Shown here: piece after piece, positions 1 through 7,086 of the stretch | Layout: each line of letters begins with the position of its first letter | How positions within the stretch are numbered: the first letter of the stretch is position 1 | Virus record (IMG/VR): IMGVR_UViG_3300050139_000358 | Location: 1-64,000 of that record | DNA length: 64,000 nucleotides | Origin: a virus | Reading direction: 5' to 3' (one strand) | Position numbers and translations under genes: made by a program | Notes under the pieces: generated by a model | Told to the model about the DNA's origin: nothing | Databases searched by the model: none | What the model saw: only the letters and a program-made list of their open reading frames with translations

Positions 1-1185
1 GTGCTATCTGATACAAAACTAAAAAACTTAAAGCCACAAGATAAGCCTTTCAAGGTGGCAGACCGTGATGGTTTGTATGTCATGGTCTTGCCTTCAGGGT
101 CTATCTCCTTCCGGTACAACTATAAAATAAACGGGCGATATGAAACGCTGACCATTGGTAAGTACGGGAATATCTCGCTTGCCGAAGCGCGAGAGCTTCT
201 TGTGGAGGCGAAAAAATCAATTTCTACCGGAAGTTCGCCTGCGCGAGCGAAGGCCCGGGAAAAGAAAAAGCTAGTTAAGGCTGATACTTTTGGCGAATGG
301 GCTGAAACGTGGCTGACCAAGTACGTGATGGCAGAATCAACGCGCGATATGAAGCGGTCTGGGTATGAGCGTGATCTAAAGCCATTCGCGAAGTTGAAGA
401 TGTCTGAATTTACGGATACGGATTTGCGAGCGCTATGCGAAAAGATTGTGGAGCGGGGCGCGCCTGCGACGGCAATTCATGTGCGAGAGATTGTGCAGGC
501 GGTATATCGCTATGCCGCCGATAAGGGGCATAAGTACCAAAACCCAGCCGACACCATAAAACCAACCTCGATTGCTATTTTCAAGCCTCGCGAGCGAGCG
601 CTTTCACCTGAAGAGGTGGGTATTCTTTTTGAGTATCTGGATAAGGAACCGTGCTTCCCCAGTATCAAGATGGCGGTCAAACTGCTGCTTCTAACCATGC
701 TTCGAAAATCAGAGTTGATTGAGGCAACGTGGGACGAGATCAATTTTACGAATGCGCTGTGGACGATACCGGCAAGCAGAATGAAGATGTCGAAGGCGCA
801 CAATATCTATCTGTCTAGTCAGGCGATAGACATTCTCACGGCGCTGAAAATGTGTGCCGGTGGGTCAAAGTATGTCTTGCCGGGGCGATACGACGCTGAC
901 CTTACGATGAGCAAAGCGACTCTAAATAGAACAATGACGCTTGCATGTGATGCAGCCCAAAATGCAGGGCGGGCACTAGAGCATTGTGGCCCGCATGATC
1001 TGCGTAGAACGGCATCAACGATGCTGCATGAGTCCGGCTACAATTCAGACTGGATAGAGAAGTGCTTGGCGCATGAGCAGAAGGGCGTGCGTGCCGTGTA
1101 TAACAAAGCCGAATATGCAGAACAACGCCGCGCCATGCTTCAGGATTGGGCGAATATGGTTGACCAATTCACTAAGCGGCCCTGA
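1..1185 (+). CDS. int: Tyrosine recombinase integrase (P4-type, DUF4102 N-terminus)
   Basis: Site-specific integrase that would insert and excise the phage at the host attachment site. The 394 residues have the expected order: an N-terminal DUF4102 arm-binding domain (about 1-85), a core-binding domain (about 95-180) and a C-terminal catalytic domain. The catalytic set is visible: Arg235 (LTMLRKSEL), His332/Arg335 (HDLRR), His358 (LAHE) and the nucleophile Tyr367. The protein starts with GTG at base 1; the N-terminus MLSDTKLKNLKP is typical for the family, so it is probably complete, although the ribosome site lies outside the window. Its 3' end overlaps the convergent AlpA-like gene by 14 bp. 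Such integrases usually lie next to their attachment site, so att is probably just left of the window. Confidence 0.95.
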   Translation: MLSDTKLKNLKPQDKPFKVADRDGLYVMVLPSGSISFRYNYKINGRYETLTIGKYGNISLAEARELLVEAKKSISTGSSPARAKAREKKKLVKADTFGEWAETWLTKYVMAESTRDMKRSGYERDLKPFAKLKMSEFTDTDLRALCEKIVERGAPATAIHVREIVQAVYRYAADKGHKYQNPADTIKPTSIAIFKPRERALSPEEVGILFEYLDKEPCFPSIKMAVKLLLLTMLRKSELIEATWDEINFTNALWTIPASRMKMSKAHNIYLSSQAIDILTALKMCAGGSKYVLPGRYDADLTMSKATLNRTMTLACDAAQNAGRALEHCGPHDLRRTASTMLHESGYNSDWIEKCLAHEQKGVRAVYNKAEYAEQRRAMLQDWANMVDQFTKRP

Positions 1186-1426
1186 GCTGGGGAACTAAGC
1201 ACTGGCGGCCCGCGCTTTTTTGTTGCTCCATCCACGCCTCGACTTCTTGTAAATCCCAAGCGACTGCTCGAGGGGTTATCGCAAATCGACGTGGAAATTC
1301 ACCTCGCTTTTCCATATTTAGAATTGTTCTATCTGAAAGCGGGACTATGGTGAGCAGCTTTTTACGGTTAATGAGCATTTTCCCTGGTGTTTGCATTTCG
1401 TGCATTGTGATTTTCCGAGCATTCAT
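1172..1426 (-). CDS. AlpA-family DNA-binding regulator / putative excisionase
   Basis: An 84-residue protein with a MerR/AlpA-like winged-helix domain: LINRKKLLTIVPLSDRTILN followed by a wing and AWDLQEVEAWMEQQ. Family members (P4 Vis, AlpA) activate integrase genes or act as excision factors. The ATG at 1426 is chosen because GAGG lies seven bases upstream. The gene lies convergent to int with overlapping 3' ends and 120 bp downstream of the reverse transcriptase on the same strand, so it could be read from the early-left transcript or from its own promoter. Confidence 0.85.
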   Translation of the reverse strand: MNARKITMHEMQTPGKMLINRKKLLTIVPLSDRTILNMEKRGEFPRRFAITPRAVAWDLQEVEAWMEQQKSAGRQCLVPQLRAA

Positions 1427-1546
1427 TTTGTTACCTCATTAAGTCTTATTTGATTGTTGAATTTTCAATTCACGCCACACTAATATGTGTGAAAAATACG
1501 CAAATTTGATACGCGATGACAAATACGGTGATGATGTGTAGCAGCC
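1427..1546. promoter_or_regulatory. Intergenic spacer with two inverted repeats upstream of the AlpA-like gene
   Basis: This 120-bp AT-rich spacer contains a palindrome CACAC-TAATAT-GTGTG at 1476-1491 and a second inverted repeat TTGAA-TT-TTCAA at 1457-1468. Both lie directly upstream of the AlpA-like start, a plausible place for an operator or an AlpA/IHF binding site. No convincing sigma70 promoter was recognised. Confidence 0.3.
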
Positions 1547-2590
1547 TCAAAATTCATTCCTTTCAGTAAAAATCCTCGATCTTGTTGTTCCTGTGTGGTT
1601 GAGCATCGCTCGGTACGAGCGTAGTGCGTCGGTTCGGTCGCGTCCGCCTGATTCATGCTGACGTAGCCGCTGGTGGTATCGGCTGCGTATGTAGTGGCCG
1701 GCTGATATGTGCTCGGGCCAGACGACATAACCAAGAAACGGGATCCCCGCGCTGGCGGGCGCAAGCCGTATTTTGTGCGGATGGATGGTTAATCCGTAGC
1801 TGGCCAGCTTGACGGTGATCTGCTCGCAAATTGTTTGCAGCTCTTCGCGTGACTCACCCATGATCGCCATGTCATCCACGTAGCGGATGTACCTTTTCAC
1901 TCGCAGCGTTTCTTTAACCCAGTGGTCAAAGTCATTCAAGAATATGTTGGCGAATAGCTGCGAAGAAAGGTTGCCGATGGGCATTCCTTTGGCGGACACC
2001 TGCCGGTACAGGGTATTTTCACCAAACAAGTGATCGTAGCTATCGTCTGTTTTGAATGAGTCGATCAGATTGACCAGAAGCACGCGCAGATCATGATCTC
2101 CGATGTAGCGCAATACCCGCTCTTTGAGCATGGCATGATTGACAGAGTAGAAATACTTGCTGATGTCGAGTTGCAATACCCAAGTTGCTTTGCTGCTACG
2201 TGCGAATTGCGCCAGTCTTCGGATTGCGGCATGGGTTCCGCGACCGGGAAGATTGCCGAAAGTATCGTGAATGAAGCGTGGTTGCCAGATCGGCAGCATG
2301 TACCGGTACAGCATCCAGTGAATGATGCGGTCTTTCATCGGAGCATCAACAACATCGCGCCACTTCTTTTCGCGGACGACGAAAGTTTTGTATGGCCCGA
2401 AGGTGTAGTTACGCTCACGCAGTCGTTTCTGGATGGTAATTAGGTGACGCAGCGGGTCGGTAGAAAAGCGCTGAATGCGCAGATTGTGCGATTTATCCTT
2501 GCGAGTGTTCAGCCAGCAGGTGAATAGATTTGGTAGGCTGGTTAGGTGAAAAAATTCACTGCCGCATTCCACTGCGCCGCCCGTAGGCAT
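1547..2590 (-). CDS. DGR reverse transcriptase
   Basis: Group-II-intron-like reverse transcriptase of a diversity-generating retroelement. It copies the template-repeat RNA with errors at adenines, and the cDNA replaces the variable repeat of the target gene. Visible motifs: DAPMKDRIIHW and IHDTFGNLPGRGTH (early fingers), LDISKYF (motif A, 2150-2170), a DGR-type motif B GMPIGNLSSQLFANIFLN, and the catalytic YVDD (1871-1882). The commoner DGR motif is IGNLTSQ; here it is IGNLSSQ. The frame stays open upstream to 2851, right through the TR, but recognisable RT sequence begins only near LTSLPNLFTCWLN. I place the start at ATG 2590 (347 aa), with GTG 2572 as an alternative; neither has a strong ribosome site. 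Confidence 0.93.
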   Translation of the reverse strand: MPTGGAVECGSEFFHLTSLPNLFTCWLNTRKDKSHNLRIQRFSTDPLRHLITIQKRLRERNYTFGPYKTFVVREKKWRDVVDAPMKDRIIHWMLYRYMLPIWQPRFIHDTFGNLPGRGTHAAIRRLAQFARSSKATWVLQLDISKYFYSVNHAMLKERVLRYIGDHDLRVLLVNLIDSFKTDDSYDHLFGENTLYRQVSAKGMPIGNLSSQLFANIFLNDFDHWVKETLRVKRYIRYVDDMAIMGESREELQTICEQITVKLASYGLTIHPHKIRLAPASAGIPFLGYVVWPEHISAGHYIRSRYHQRLRQHESGGRDRTDALRSYRAMLNHTGTTRSRIFTERNEF

Positions 2591-2710
2591 CGCAGCGGTT
2601 TTCGGTTGGGCATGTTGCCGAGCTTTTGGAACTTGCGCTCCGGGAGATTTTCGACCAAGAGTTGACCTTCCGTGGGTATCCCCAGCGTCTAGGCCGTTTA
2701 TCCTTGGGTC

Positions 2711-2824
2711 AGCGGAAGCCGACGTTGTCGTTGCGATTCTCGGGGTTGTCGTTGTTGAGATTGAACACACCGGCATTCGAGTTGGAGTTCCAGTAGCCGC
2801 CCCGTATGAGCGCATTGCCAGACC
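2711..2824 (-). repeat. DGR template repeat (TR)
   Basis: This 114-bp segment aligns without gaps to 3771-3884 in the target gene. There are 20 mismatches, and every one falls on an adenine of the TR sense (minus) strand; 20 of its 28 adenines are altered in the VR. TR codons at variable positions are AAC/AAT (Asn), the usual DGR design because AAY can mutate to many residues. It lies between the accessory gene and the RT, the standard TR position. It still reads as a copy of the lectin-type C-terminus (ALIRGGYW to VGFR) and ends in TGA. Confidence 0.95.
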
Positions 2825-2847
2825 TTTCAGAAAATCCCCCCCATTGT

Positions 2848-3696
2848 TCATGGCTGCACTCCTTGTGAGCGAATGAGCCCGCCAACGAGACGACCAAGTT
2901 CAACGGCTAGACCCGCTCTGTGCTCAAAGTTGAGCGCAAGTATTCCTAGCCTTTGAGCCTGTGCGAGATAGTGCTTGAGCAGGTCAATATCGGCGGAGAG
3001 AGACTTGAGTAGCTTCTGTTTATTGTCCTCAAGGCCGTATGCCATAACCCCGCGCATGATTCGACCGATGCAGATGCGTAGATTTTCGCCATAGGTGGTG
3101 CGCAAGTCGCGCGGCATCTTGATAATGTCTTGCAGGAGCTGCGTGTCCAGGTCTTGCGCCTTGGCCTTGAGCTGGAAACATGCGGCATCTGGGCTGGATA
3201 ATAGTTGGGTGGCAGCAGCCTTGTTCACTTCGCCGCGTTGCTTGAGGTCATCGATCACATCTTGGATGACTTTCGTGGAAACGGATTCCAGTACCGAATT
3301 GTTACCTGTCGGCTGGCTGGATACATAAACTGTGTGGCCGGTTGCCTGGTTGCCCAGCGCAACGACGTATGGAATGCCGAACTCTTCGACTACCGCCCAC
3401 AATCTGCGCTTGAAATTTCCGACCGGAAAGCCGATTCGAATATGCGGCTCGGTGGCGGCCCCGATGAGTTTGAGTTTGTACTTTTTCAGCGTTGCCAGCG
3501 CGTATGCCGTGCGGTCATAGCCATGGAGGAAATTACCGGATTGCACCAATATCAAGTGGCCGGCGTGTTTCTCTTCCAGCTTCTGCGCGATGGTCGCTAC
3601 CGGATCAGCCTGCCCGAGTCCAGCCTCAATTCCCTTGAAGGCGCTGATGCTGAACCTGGTCAGTTCGTCGTTTGTTGGTGTCGGTATTTCTTGCAT
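2848..3696 (-). CDS. DGR accessory protein: MutS-like N-terminal region fused to Avd-like four-helix domain
   Basis: The gene lies between the variable gene and the TR, where DGRs encode their accessory protein. Residues about 30-125 (ILVQSGNFLHGYDRTAYA, then a beta-rich stretch ending TGHTVYVS) resemble the MutS domain I-like module known as an alternative DGR accessory domain. Residues about 185-280 are helical and basic (LLQDIIKMPRDLRTTYGE, ICIGRIMRGVMAYG), fitting the Avd four-helix bundle that binds RT and template RNA. The open frame begins with GTG at 3726, but ATG 3696 is preceded by TAGGAAC and is preferred (282 aa). Domain assignments come from recognition only. Confidence 0.75.
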   Translation of the reverse strand: MQEIPTPTNDELTRFSISAFKGIEAGLGQADPVATIAQKLEEKHAGHLILVQSGNFLHGYDRTAYALATLKKYKLKLIGAATEPHIRIGFPVGNFKRRLWAVVEEFGIPYVVALGNQATGHTVYVSSQPTGNNSVLESVSTKVIQDVIDDLKQRGEVNKAAATQLLSSPDAACFQLKAKAQDLDTQLLQDIIKMPRDLRTTYGENLRICIGRIMRGVMAYGLEDNKQKLLKSLSADIDLLKHYLAQAQRLGILALNFEHRAGLAVELGRLVGGLIRSQGVQP

Positions 3697-3720
3697 GATG
3701 TTCCTAGTTAATTTAGCGAA

Positions 3721-3748
3721 GGCCACGGCTACGCCGCGACCCGTGACC
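3721..3748 (-). other. Hairpin just downstream of the DGR variable repeat
   Basis: An inverted repeat of 8 bp (GGTCACGG with CCGTGGCC, one G-T wobble) encloses a 12-nt GC-rich loop. It lies 22 bp past the 3' end of the VR, between the target stop codon and the accessory gene. DGRs of the Bordetella phage type carry a DNA hairpin shortly after the VR that promotes target recognition, so this is the candidate here. The loop is longer than the tetraloop of that model. Confidence 0.4.
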
Positions 3749-3753
3749 AGCGA

Positions 3754-4446
3754 TCAGAGACTCTTGGTGCAGCGGAAGCCGACGTAGTCGAGGCGATACT
3801 CGGGGACGTCGTAGCCGAGACGGAACACACCGGCATCCGAGCCGGAGCCCCAGCAGCCGCCCCGAATGAGCGCACCGCCAGACCAGTTCCGCTCTCCGTC
3901 AGGACGGTATCCCATGCCTTTTTCTTGCGACGGATATGGGGCGGTGGTAAGGCTTGGCGAGTCTGCCTTGATGATGGTGGTCAATCCAACGTCATTGCCC
4001 TGCACGTCGTCAAAAATCCACGAAAATACGTTGCCATTTAGGTCGCAAACCTTCTCGCCGTTCGATAGCGTCAACCAGCGGCGCTCCTTTGCATCGAGTG
4101 ATTGGAACGTGCCAGGCTGCGCGCTCGAAACATTCCCCTTGCGTATGCCACGGAACAGCTTTCCTTCGCCAGCTTTGCCCTTCGTCCAGTTGCAATCTTG
4201 CTGGGCGGCATTGAGCCTGATCGCCAGTTCCTGTTTTTCAGTGACGAGTTGGCCGCCAATGTCTGCGCACGCCGCTTTGGCCTCTTCAAAGCTAATTCGC
4301 ACCCACGGTGTACCATCCTCGGTGATAACGGCCTTCCCATCTCCCCCCTTGCTGCAGGCGAATTGCCCATACTGGAACGACGGAACCACGATGCCACTTG
4401 GCAGTGTCATTTCTGGGACGGTGATGAATTTATTCTCGGCTTGCAT
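3754..4446 (-). CDS. DGR target (variable) protein, FGE-sulfatase / C-type-lectin fold
   Basis: The 230-residue target protein of the DGR. The C-terminal half has formylglycine-generating-enzyme/CLec-type signatures: VCDLNGNVFSWIFDD, then ALIRGGCWGSGSDAGVF and a final YVGFRCTKSL. The variable repeat encodes the last 40 or so residues. Relative to the TR-encoded version, 12 residues differ, nearly all Asn to Gly, Asp, Arg, Tyr, Val or Leu. Upstream residues have two Cys and the pattern typical of phage DGR targets. ATG 4446 has GAGAGG six bases upstream; a further in-frame ATG at 4476 has a weaker site. It follows a 59-aa gene by two bases, so translation may be coupled. In other phages such proteins bind host-surface ligands; the ligand here is unknown. 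Confidence 0.92.
   Translation of the reverse strand: MQAENKFITVPEMTLPSGIVVPSFQYGQFACSKGGDGKAVITEDGTPWVRISFEEAKAACADIGGQLVTEKQELAIRLNAAQQDCNWTKGKAGEGKLFRGIRKGNVSSAQPGTFQSLDAKERRWLTLSNGEKVCDLNGNVFSWIFDDVQGNDVGLTTIIKADSPSLTTAPYPSQEKGMGYRPDGERNWSGGALIRGGCWGSGSDAGVFRLGYDVPEYRLDYVGFRCTKSL
3771..3884 (-). repeat. DGR variable repeat (VR)
   Basis: Partner of the TR at 2711-2824, forming the 3' end of the target gene. The last 15 bp (GCTTCCGCT region, 3771-3785) are identical to the TR and GC-rich, as expected for the initiation-of-mutagenic-homology end. Homology breaks off just beyond 3884, where the first non-adenine differences appear. Confidence 0.95.
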
Positions 4447-4448
4447 GG

Positions 4449-4628
4449 TTATCCTCTCGGTGATGTTGTTGGGCATTTCTCATTCGGTATGAAACTCTCG
4501 CAGCAATCTCCAAATCCAAAGTCAAATAGTCCGTAGGACTGGAAATCGCTAGGTTGTGCCGTGAATCGCTTGCACTCTTCCTTGCTCGGGCATTCTTTAT
4601 TCAGGCAAAGCGTTATATCGGCGCACAT
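4449..4628 (-). CDS. Small cysteine-rich protein, unknown, coupled to the DGR target gene
   Basis: A 59-residue frame starting MCADITLCLNKECPSKEE, with six Cys, an acidic and aromatic middle (YGLFDFGFGDCCESF) and no membrane segment. The Cys spacing (CLNKECPSKEEC) suggests metal binding or disulfides. ATG 4628 is preceded by GAGAAAGG and overlaps the end of the upstream gene by 16 bp; its TAA ends two bases before the DGR target ATG. This tight packing supports real coding and translational coupling. No function recognised. Confidence 0.7.
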   Translation of the reverse strand: MCADITLCLNKECPSKEECKRFTAQPSDFQSYGLFDFGFGDCCESFIPNEKCPTTSPRG

Positions 4629-4909
4629 TTGGAACCTTTCTCAATAGCCGCGTTGAGCCTTTCCTCAATATGCCCAGTTGGCACACCAAGATCGCTGCAT
4701 AAGCAGTGAGCCAGCGACAGCCAGCGTGCATTGTTAGGATTCTCAGACCAAAGAAACATCGGCTCATATTCCTGCTCAAGTTGCTCTTTGGTGTATTCAT
4801 CGCCATCATCCATGCGGTAGCGCCGATCTTCTGTACTGTAAGTTCCGACAGAAATTTCACCAGTGAAATTCATGTCTCTTATAACCACAATGTCTGGTTG
4901 CTCACTCAT
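4613..4909 (-). CDS. Conserved-type phage protein, unknown
   Basis: A 98-residue acidic protein starting MSEQPDIVVIRDMNF, with the segment PMFLWSENPNNARWLSLAHC near its centre. ATG 4909 is preceded by GGGGTGATC; the open frame extends upstream to 5002 but that part overlaps the neighbour. It lies in the early-left operon, four bases after the 58-aa gene. No domain recognised. Confidence 0.7.
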   Translation of the reverse strand: MSEQPDIVVIRDMNFTGEISVGTYSTEDRRYRMDDGDEYTKEQLEQEYEPMFLWSENPNNARWLSLAHCLCSDLGVPTGHIEERLNAAIEKGSKCAPI

Positions 4910-4913
4910 TCGA

Positions 4914-5090
4914 TCACCCCGCGAAATGTTTTTTCCAAATACGCTCAAGAACCTCAGTTTGCTTATCGGTGAGCGCTGGCCGGTGCTCAATGCTTTCTGC
5001 AAACTCTGTTTCCCACTCGGTCAGATCGGAAGTGCCGATCATTCCGCATACCTGCGCCTTCATCGTTGCCACTGAAATCATCTTGCTCAT
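4914..5090 (-). CDS. Small phage protein, unknown
   Basis: A 58-residue frame with a C-terminal amphipathic helix pattern (LTDKQTEVLERIWKKHF) similar to that of many small early phage proteins. The start ATG 5090 has GGAAGGA upstream, and the stop lies four bases before the next gene. It could be a helical adaptor, but nothing shows its role. Confidence 0.7.
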   Translation of the reverse strand: MSKMISVATMKAQVCGMIGTSDLTEWETEFAESIEHRPALTDKQTEVLERIWKKHFAG

Positions 5091-5093
5091 GGC

Positions 5094-5279
5094 TTAATCC
5101 TTCCAGCATGAAAGCGCTGCGCCATCGGAAGTAACCATGCTCGCGCATGTGATTCCCGGCTTTGGCGATTGGAGCATCAGCGGTGTTGTGGCGTTACTGA
5201 ACCAACGCATTCCGTACATCACGGCAAATAAAAATGCGATGGCGGCGGCGAAGCCTGCGATCAATTTAAGCAAGTTCAT
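5094..5279 (-). CDS. Small single-pass membrane protein, unknown
   Basis: 61 residues with one clear transmembrane helix (about 5-24, LIAGFAAAIAFLFAVMYG), then a short soluble tail ending AALSCWKD. ATG 5279 overlaps the SSB stop (TAATG) and has GGAGGG upstream, so translation is coupled to ssb. The tail probably lies in the periplasm. No function recognised. Confidence 0.75.
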   Translation of the reverse strand: MNLLKLIAGFAAAIAFLFAVMYGMRWFSNATTPLMLQSPKPGITCASMVTSDGAALSCWKD

Positions 5280-5788
5280 TACATCGCCCTCCAAGACACG
5301 CCAGCGCCTGGTGCGCCATGCCACATGAAGGGAATATCGTCGTCAAAATTATCGAAAGCGCCTTTTGCTGGTGCGCTTCCTTGTGGCTGTTGCTGACGTT
5401 CTGGCTTGGGTGCTGGCGCGGCGCGCGATGGCTCGGCTTGTTCGTGATCGCCGCCTTGCTGCCTGCTACCGAGCATCTGCATTTCATTCACGATAATCTC
5501 GGTGGTGTAGCGGTCTTTGCCTTCTTTGTCCTGCCATTTGCGGGTTTGAATCTTCCCCTCGATATAAACCTGTGAACCTTTTTTCAGGTATTCACCAGCA
5601 ACTTCGGCTAGGCGGCGGTAGAACACCAAGCTATGCCACTCGGTCTTTTCTTGTTTCTCTCCGGCCTTGTCTTTCCAGTTTTCGGACGTTGCCAATGTGG
5701 CATTGGTTACAGCCTCGCCATTGGTCATGTAGCGAGTTTCTGGGTCTTTCCCAAGTCTTCCGACCAAGATCACTTTATTCACTGACAT
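5279..5788 (-). CDS. ssb: Single-stranded DNA-binding protein
   Basis: SSB that coats single-stranded DNA during phage replication and recombination. The OB-fold covers residues 1-110 ([53 protein letters not shown]), followed by a Gln/Pro-rich linker. The acidic tip DDDIPF is present but is not terminal: 15 further residues ([15 protein letters not shown]) follow, which would mask the free Phe carboxylate that partner proteins normally bind. ATG 5788 has GAAGGAG upstream. Its place with recT and the exonuclease fits a recombination operon. Confidence 0.95.
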   Translation of the reverse strand: MSVNKVILVGRLGKDPETRYMTNGEAVTNATLATSENWKDKAGEKQEKTEWHSLVFYRRLAEVAGEYLKKGSQVYIEGKIQTRKWQDKEGKDRYTTEIIVNEMQMLGSRQQGGDHEQAEPSRAAPAPKPERQQQPQGSAPAKGAFDNFDDDIPFMWHGAPGAGVSWRAM

Positions 5789-6035
5789 TTGTTTCTCCTT
5801 CTGTTGATTTTTCTCGTTGAATTCTCCAGCACTCGCCAGCGCGTGGTTCGTCATGTCCACATTCGCATTGCGCGCTGTTTTTGCATGACACCTTGTATCC
5901 GGGCTCGCAGGTTATAAAGCTGCTTGAATCGCATGGGGCTAGGTCGTCTATCTGGCACGCGCATTCACCAGGACAGAACAGGCCGTCGTAGCCGTATCGC
6001 TTTAGGTGAGCTGCAACCACCTCTTTGACGTTCAT
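5775..6035 (-). CDS. Cys-rich phage protein (CPGECAC motif), unknown
   Basis: 86 residues starting [20 protein letters not shown], then [15 protein letters not shown] and further Cys-X-Cys pairs, suggesting metal binding. This arrangement recurs in small proteins of temperate phages near recombination genes. ATG 6035 overlaps the upstream stop and has GGGGTAG nearby; the 3' end overlaps ssb by 14 bp. Confidence 0.75.
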   Translation of the reverse strand: MNVKEVVAAHLKRYGYDGLFCPGECACQIDDLAPCDSSSFITCEPGYKVSCKNSAQCECGHDEPRAGECWRIQREKSTEGETNVSE

Positions 6036-6601
6036 GCGGCTACCCCAATAGTGGTTATCAAGATTGAAGCGTCCGTTGCAGCGAACTTGCCCGGCTGCCA
6101 CGACAGGACTGATTTGTTTGCGCGTATCACCTCATTCAGCTTTGCGAATGCTTCTTCAATCTCGGGTGGAAGATCGCCGTCCTCGGGAAGATCATCTGAA
6201 TAATGTTCGAGCGCATCAATCTCGCTTGCGTAAACTGGTACGGCGATAATCAGGCACAGTTCTTTCGGGGTGCATTCGTGTTCATCGCAATATTCAGCCA
6301 AGCGATCACAATCTTGAAACCACTCATCGTGCGCTTCGGAATAGAGCATGTCGGTACCGTTCCAATCGGCGCGCGGCATTGCTTCATACTTTTCTTGCCT
6401 TGCTTTTGCGTGGCAGTCACGGCAGTAACTGTGAGTAGGGATAAGTTCTCCACATTTTCCGCATGGGCGATGTGTACAGCCGTCGTAGCGCGCCATGTGT
6501 TCATCGTTGCCAAAGAATCTGCCTGCTCTCGAAACCCAGCCTGTCACTGTCTGAATGCTGGCGGCTTCTTGTGAGTCGTAAGCTACGATCTGTTCGCTCA
6601 T
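6032..6601 (-). CDS. Putative zinc-binding phage protein, unknown
   Basis: 189 residues. An N-terminal four-Cys zinc ribbon is visible (RPCGKCGELIPTHSYCRDCH), followed by an acidic helical region rich in Glu/Asp (about 95-160). ATG 6601 overlaps the stop of the preceding gene and has GAGGTGAC upstream. Probably an early regulatory or nucleic-acid-associated factor, but nothing is specific enough to name it. Confidence 0.7.
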   Translation of the reverse strand: MSEQIVAYDSQEAASIQTVTGWVSRAGRFFGNDEHMARYDGCTHRPCGKCGELIPTHSYCRDCHAKARQEKYEAMPRADWNGTDMLYSEAHDEWFQDCDRLAEYCDEHECTPKELCLIIAVPVYASEIDALEHYSDDLPEDGDLPPEIEEAFAKLNEVIRANKSVLSWQPGKFAATDASILITTIGVAA

Positions 6602-7086
6602 GCCGTCACCTCTGCAACTTTCACGAATTCATAAACACTCTTTACTTCGGCATGAATGAATTTCCCCGCAGATTCGGCGGCAAGCAGTTCTTCATACAGC
6701 TTTGCCGGAACGTCTTTGTAGTGATACGTCCCGCCGTTTTTGTATTGGACAGCGAGGATGCTAGTGGCGGCGTCATAGCCATGCGCGATCACTTGGCTTG
6801 AGTTGGTGCATGGCGTCATCGTAATTTTTATGTTTTCCATCAAAATCTCCTTTTTCATTTCAATAATTACTGGGCCGTCTCTCATATCGCCAGTCATGCG
6901 GCCATCAAGTGCCGCTATTTCTGATGCATTCATATTTCTCCATTTTGAGATCGCGAAGTCACCGCGAAGAAGGCCGCGCGGCTTGCCTCTCTCTCCGCAT
7001 CCAAATGAAATTCCATTTGATCTGCACCATTCTTCGGCTGCGTACATGGCGGCGAATGTGCCTTGTTGTTCAAATACAAGCCTCAT
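6598..7086 (-). CDS. Phage protein with C-terminal KTSC domain; apparent gene fusion
   Basis: 162 residues. The C-terminal 80 match the KTSC family ([53 protein letters not shown]), seen in phages and next to nucleic-acid enzymes, role unclear. The N-terminal 80 residues look like a separate small protein. ATG 7086 has AGGAGG upstream, but an internal in-frame ATG at 6840 (residue 83) has an equally strong AAGGAG. The simplest reading is two once-separate genes joined by loss of a stop, with the KTSC part still able to be made alone. Confidence 0.75.
   Translation of the reverse strand: MRLVFEQQGTFAAMYAAEEWCRSNGISFGCGERGKPRGLLRGDFAISKWRNMNASEIAALDGRMTGDMRDGPVIIEMKKEILMENIKITMTPCTNSSQVIAHGYDAATSILAVQYKNGGTYHYKDVPAKLYEELLAAESAGKFIHAEVKSVYEFVKVAEVTA

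Noticed and set aside
1-120. Attachment site (attL or attP) at the integrase end
   Set aside because: The window starts at the integrase start codon, so the expected site is outside it and no direct repeat partner can be tested.
2709-2903. 64-codon frame over the template repeat, reading as a lectin C-terminus
   Set aside because: This is the TR itself; no ribosome site and it has no N-terminal domain, so it is template, not a gene.
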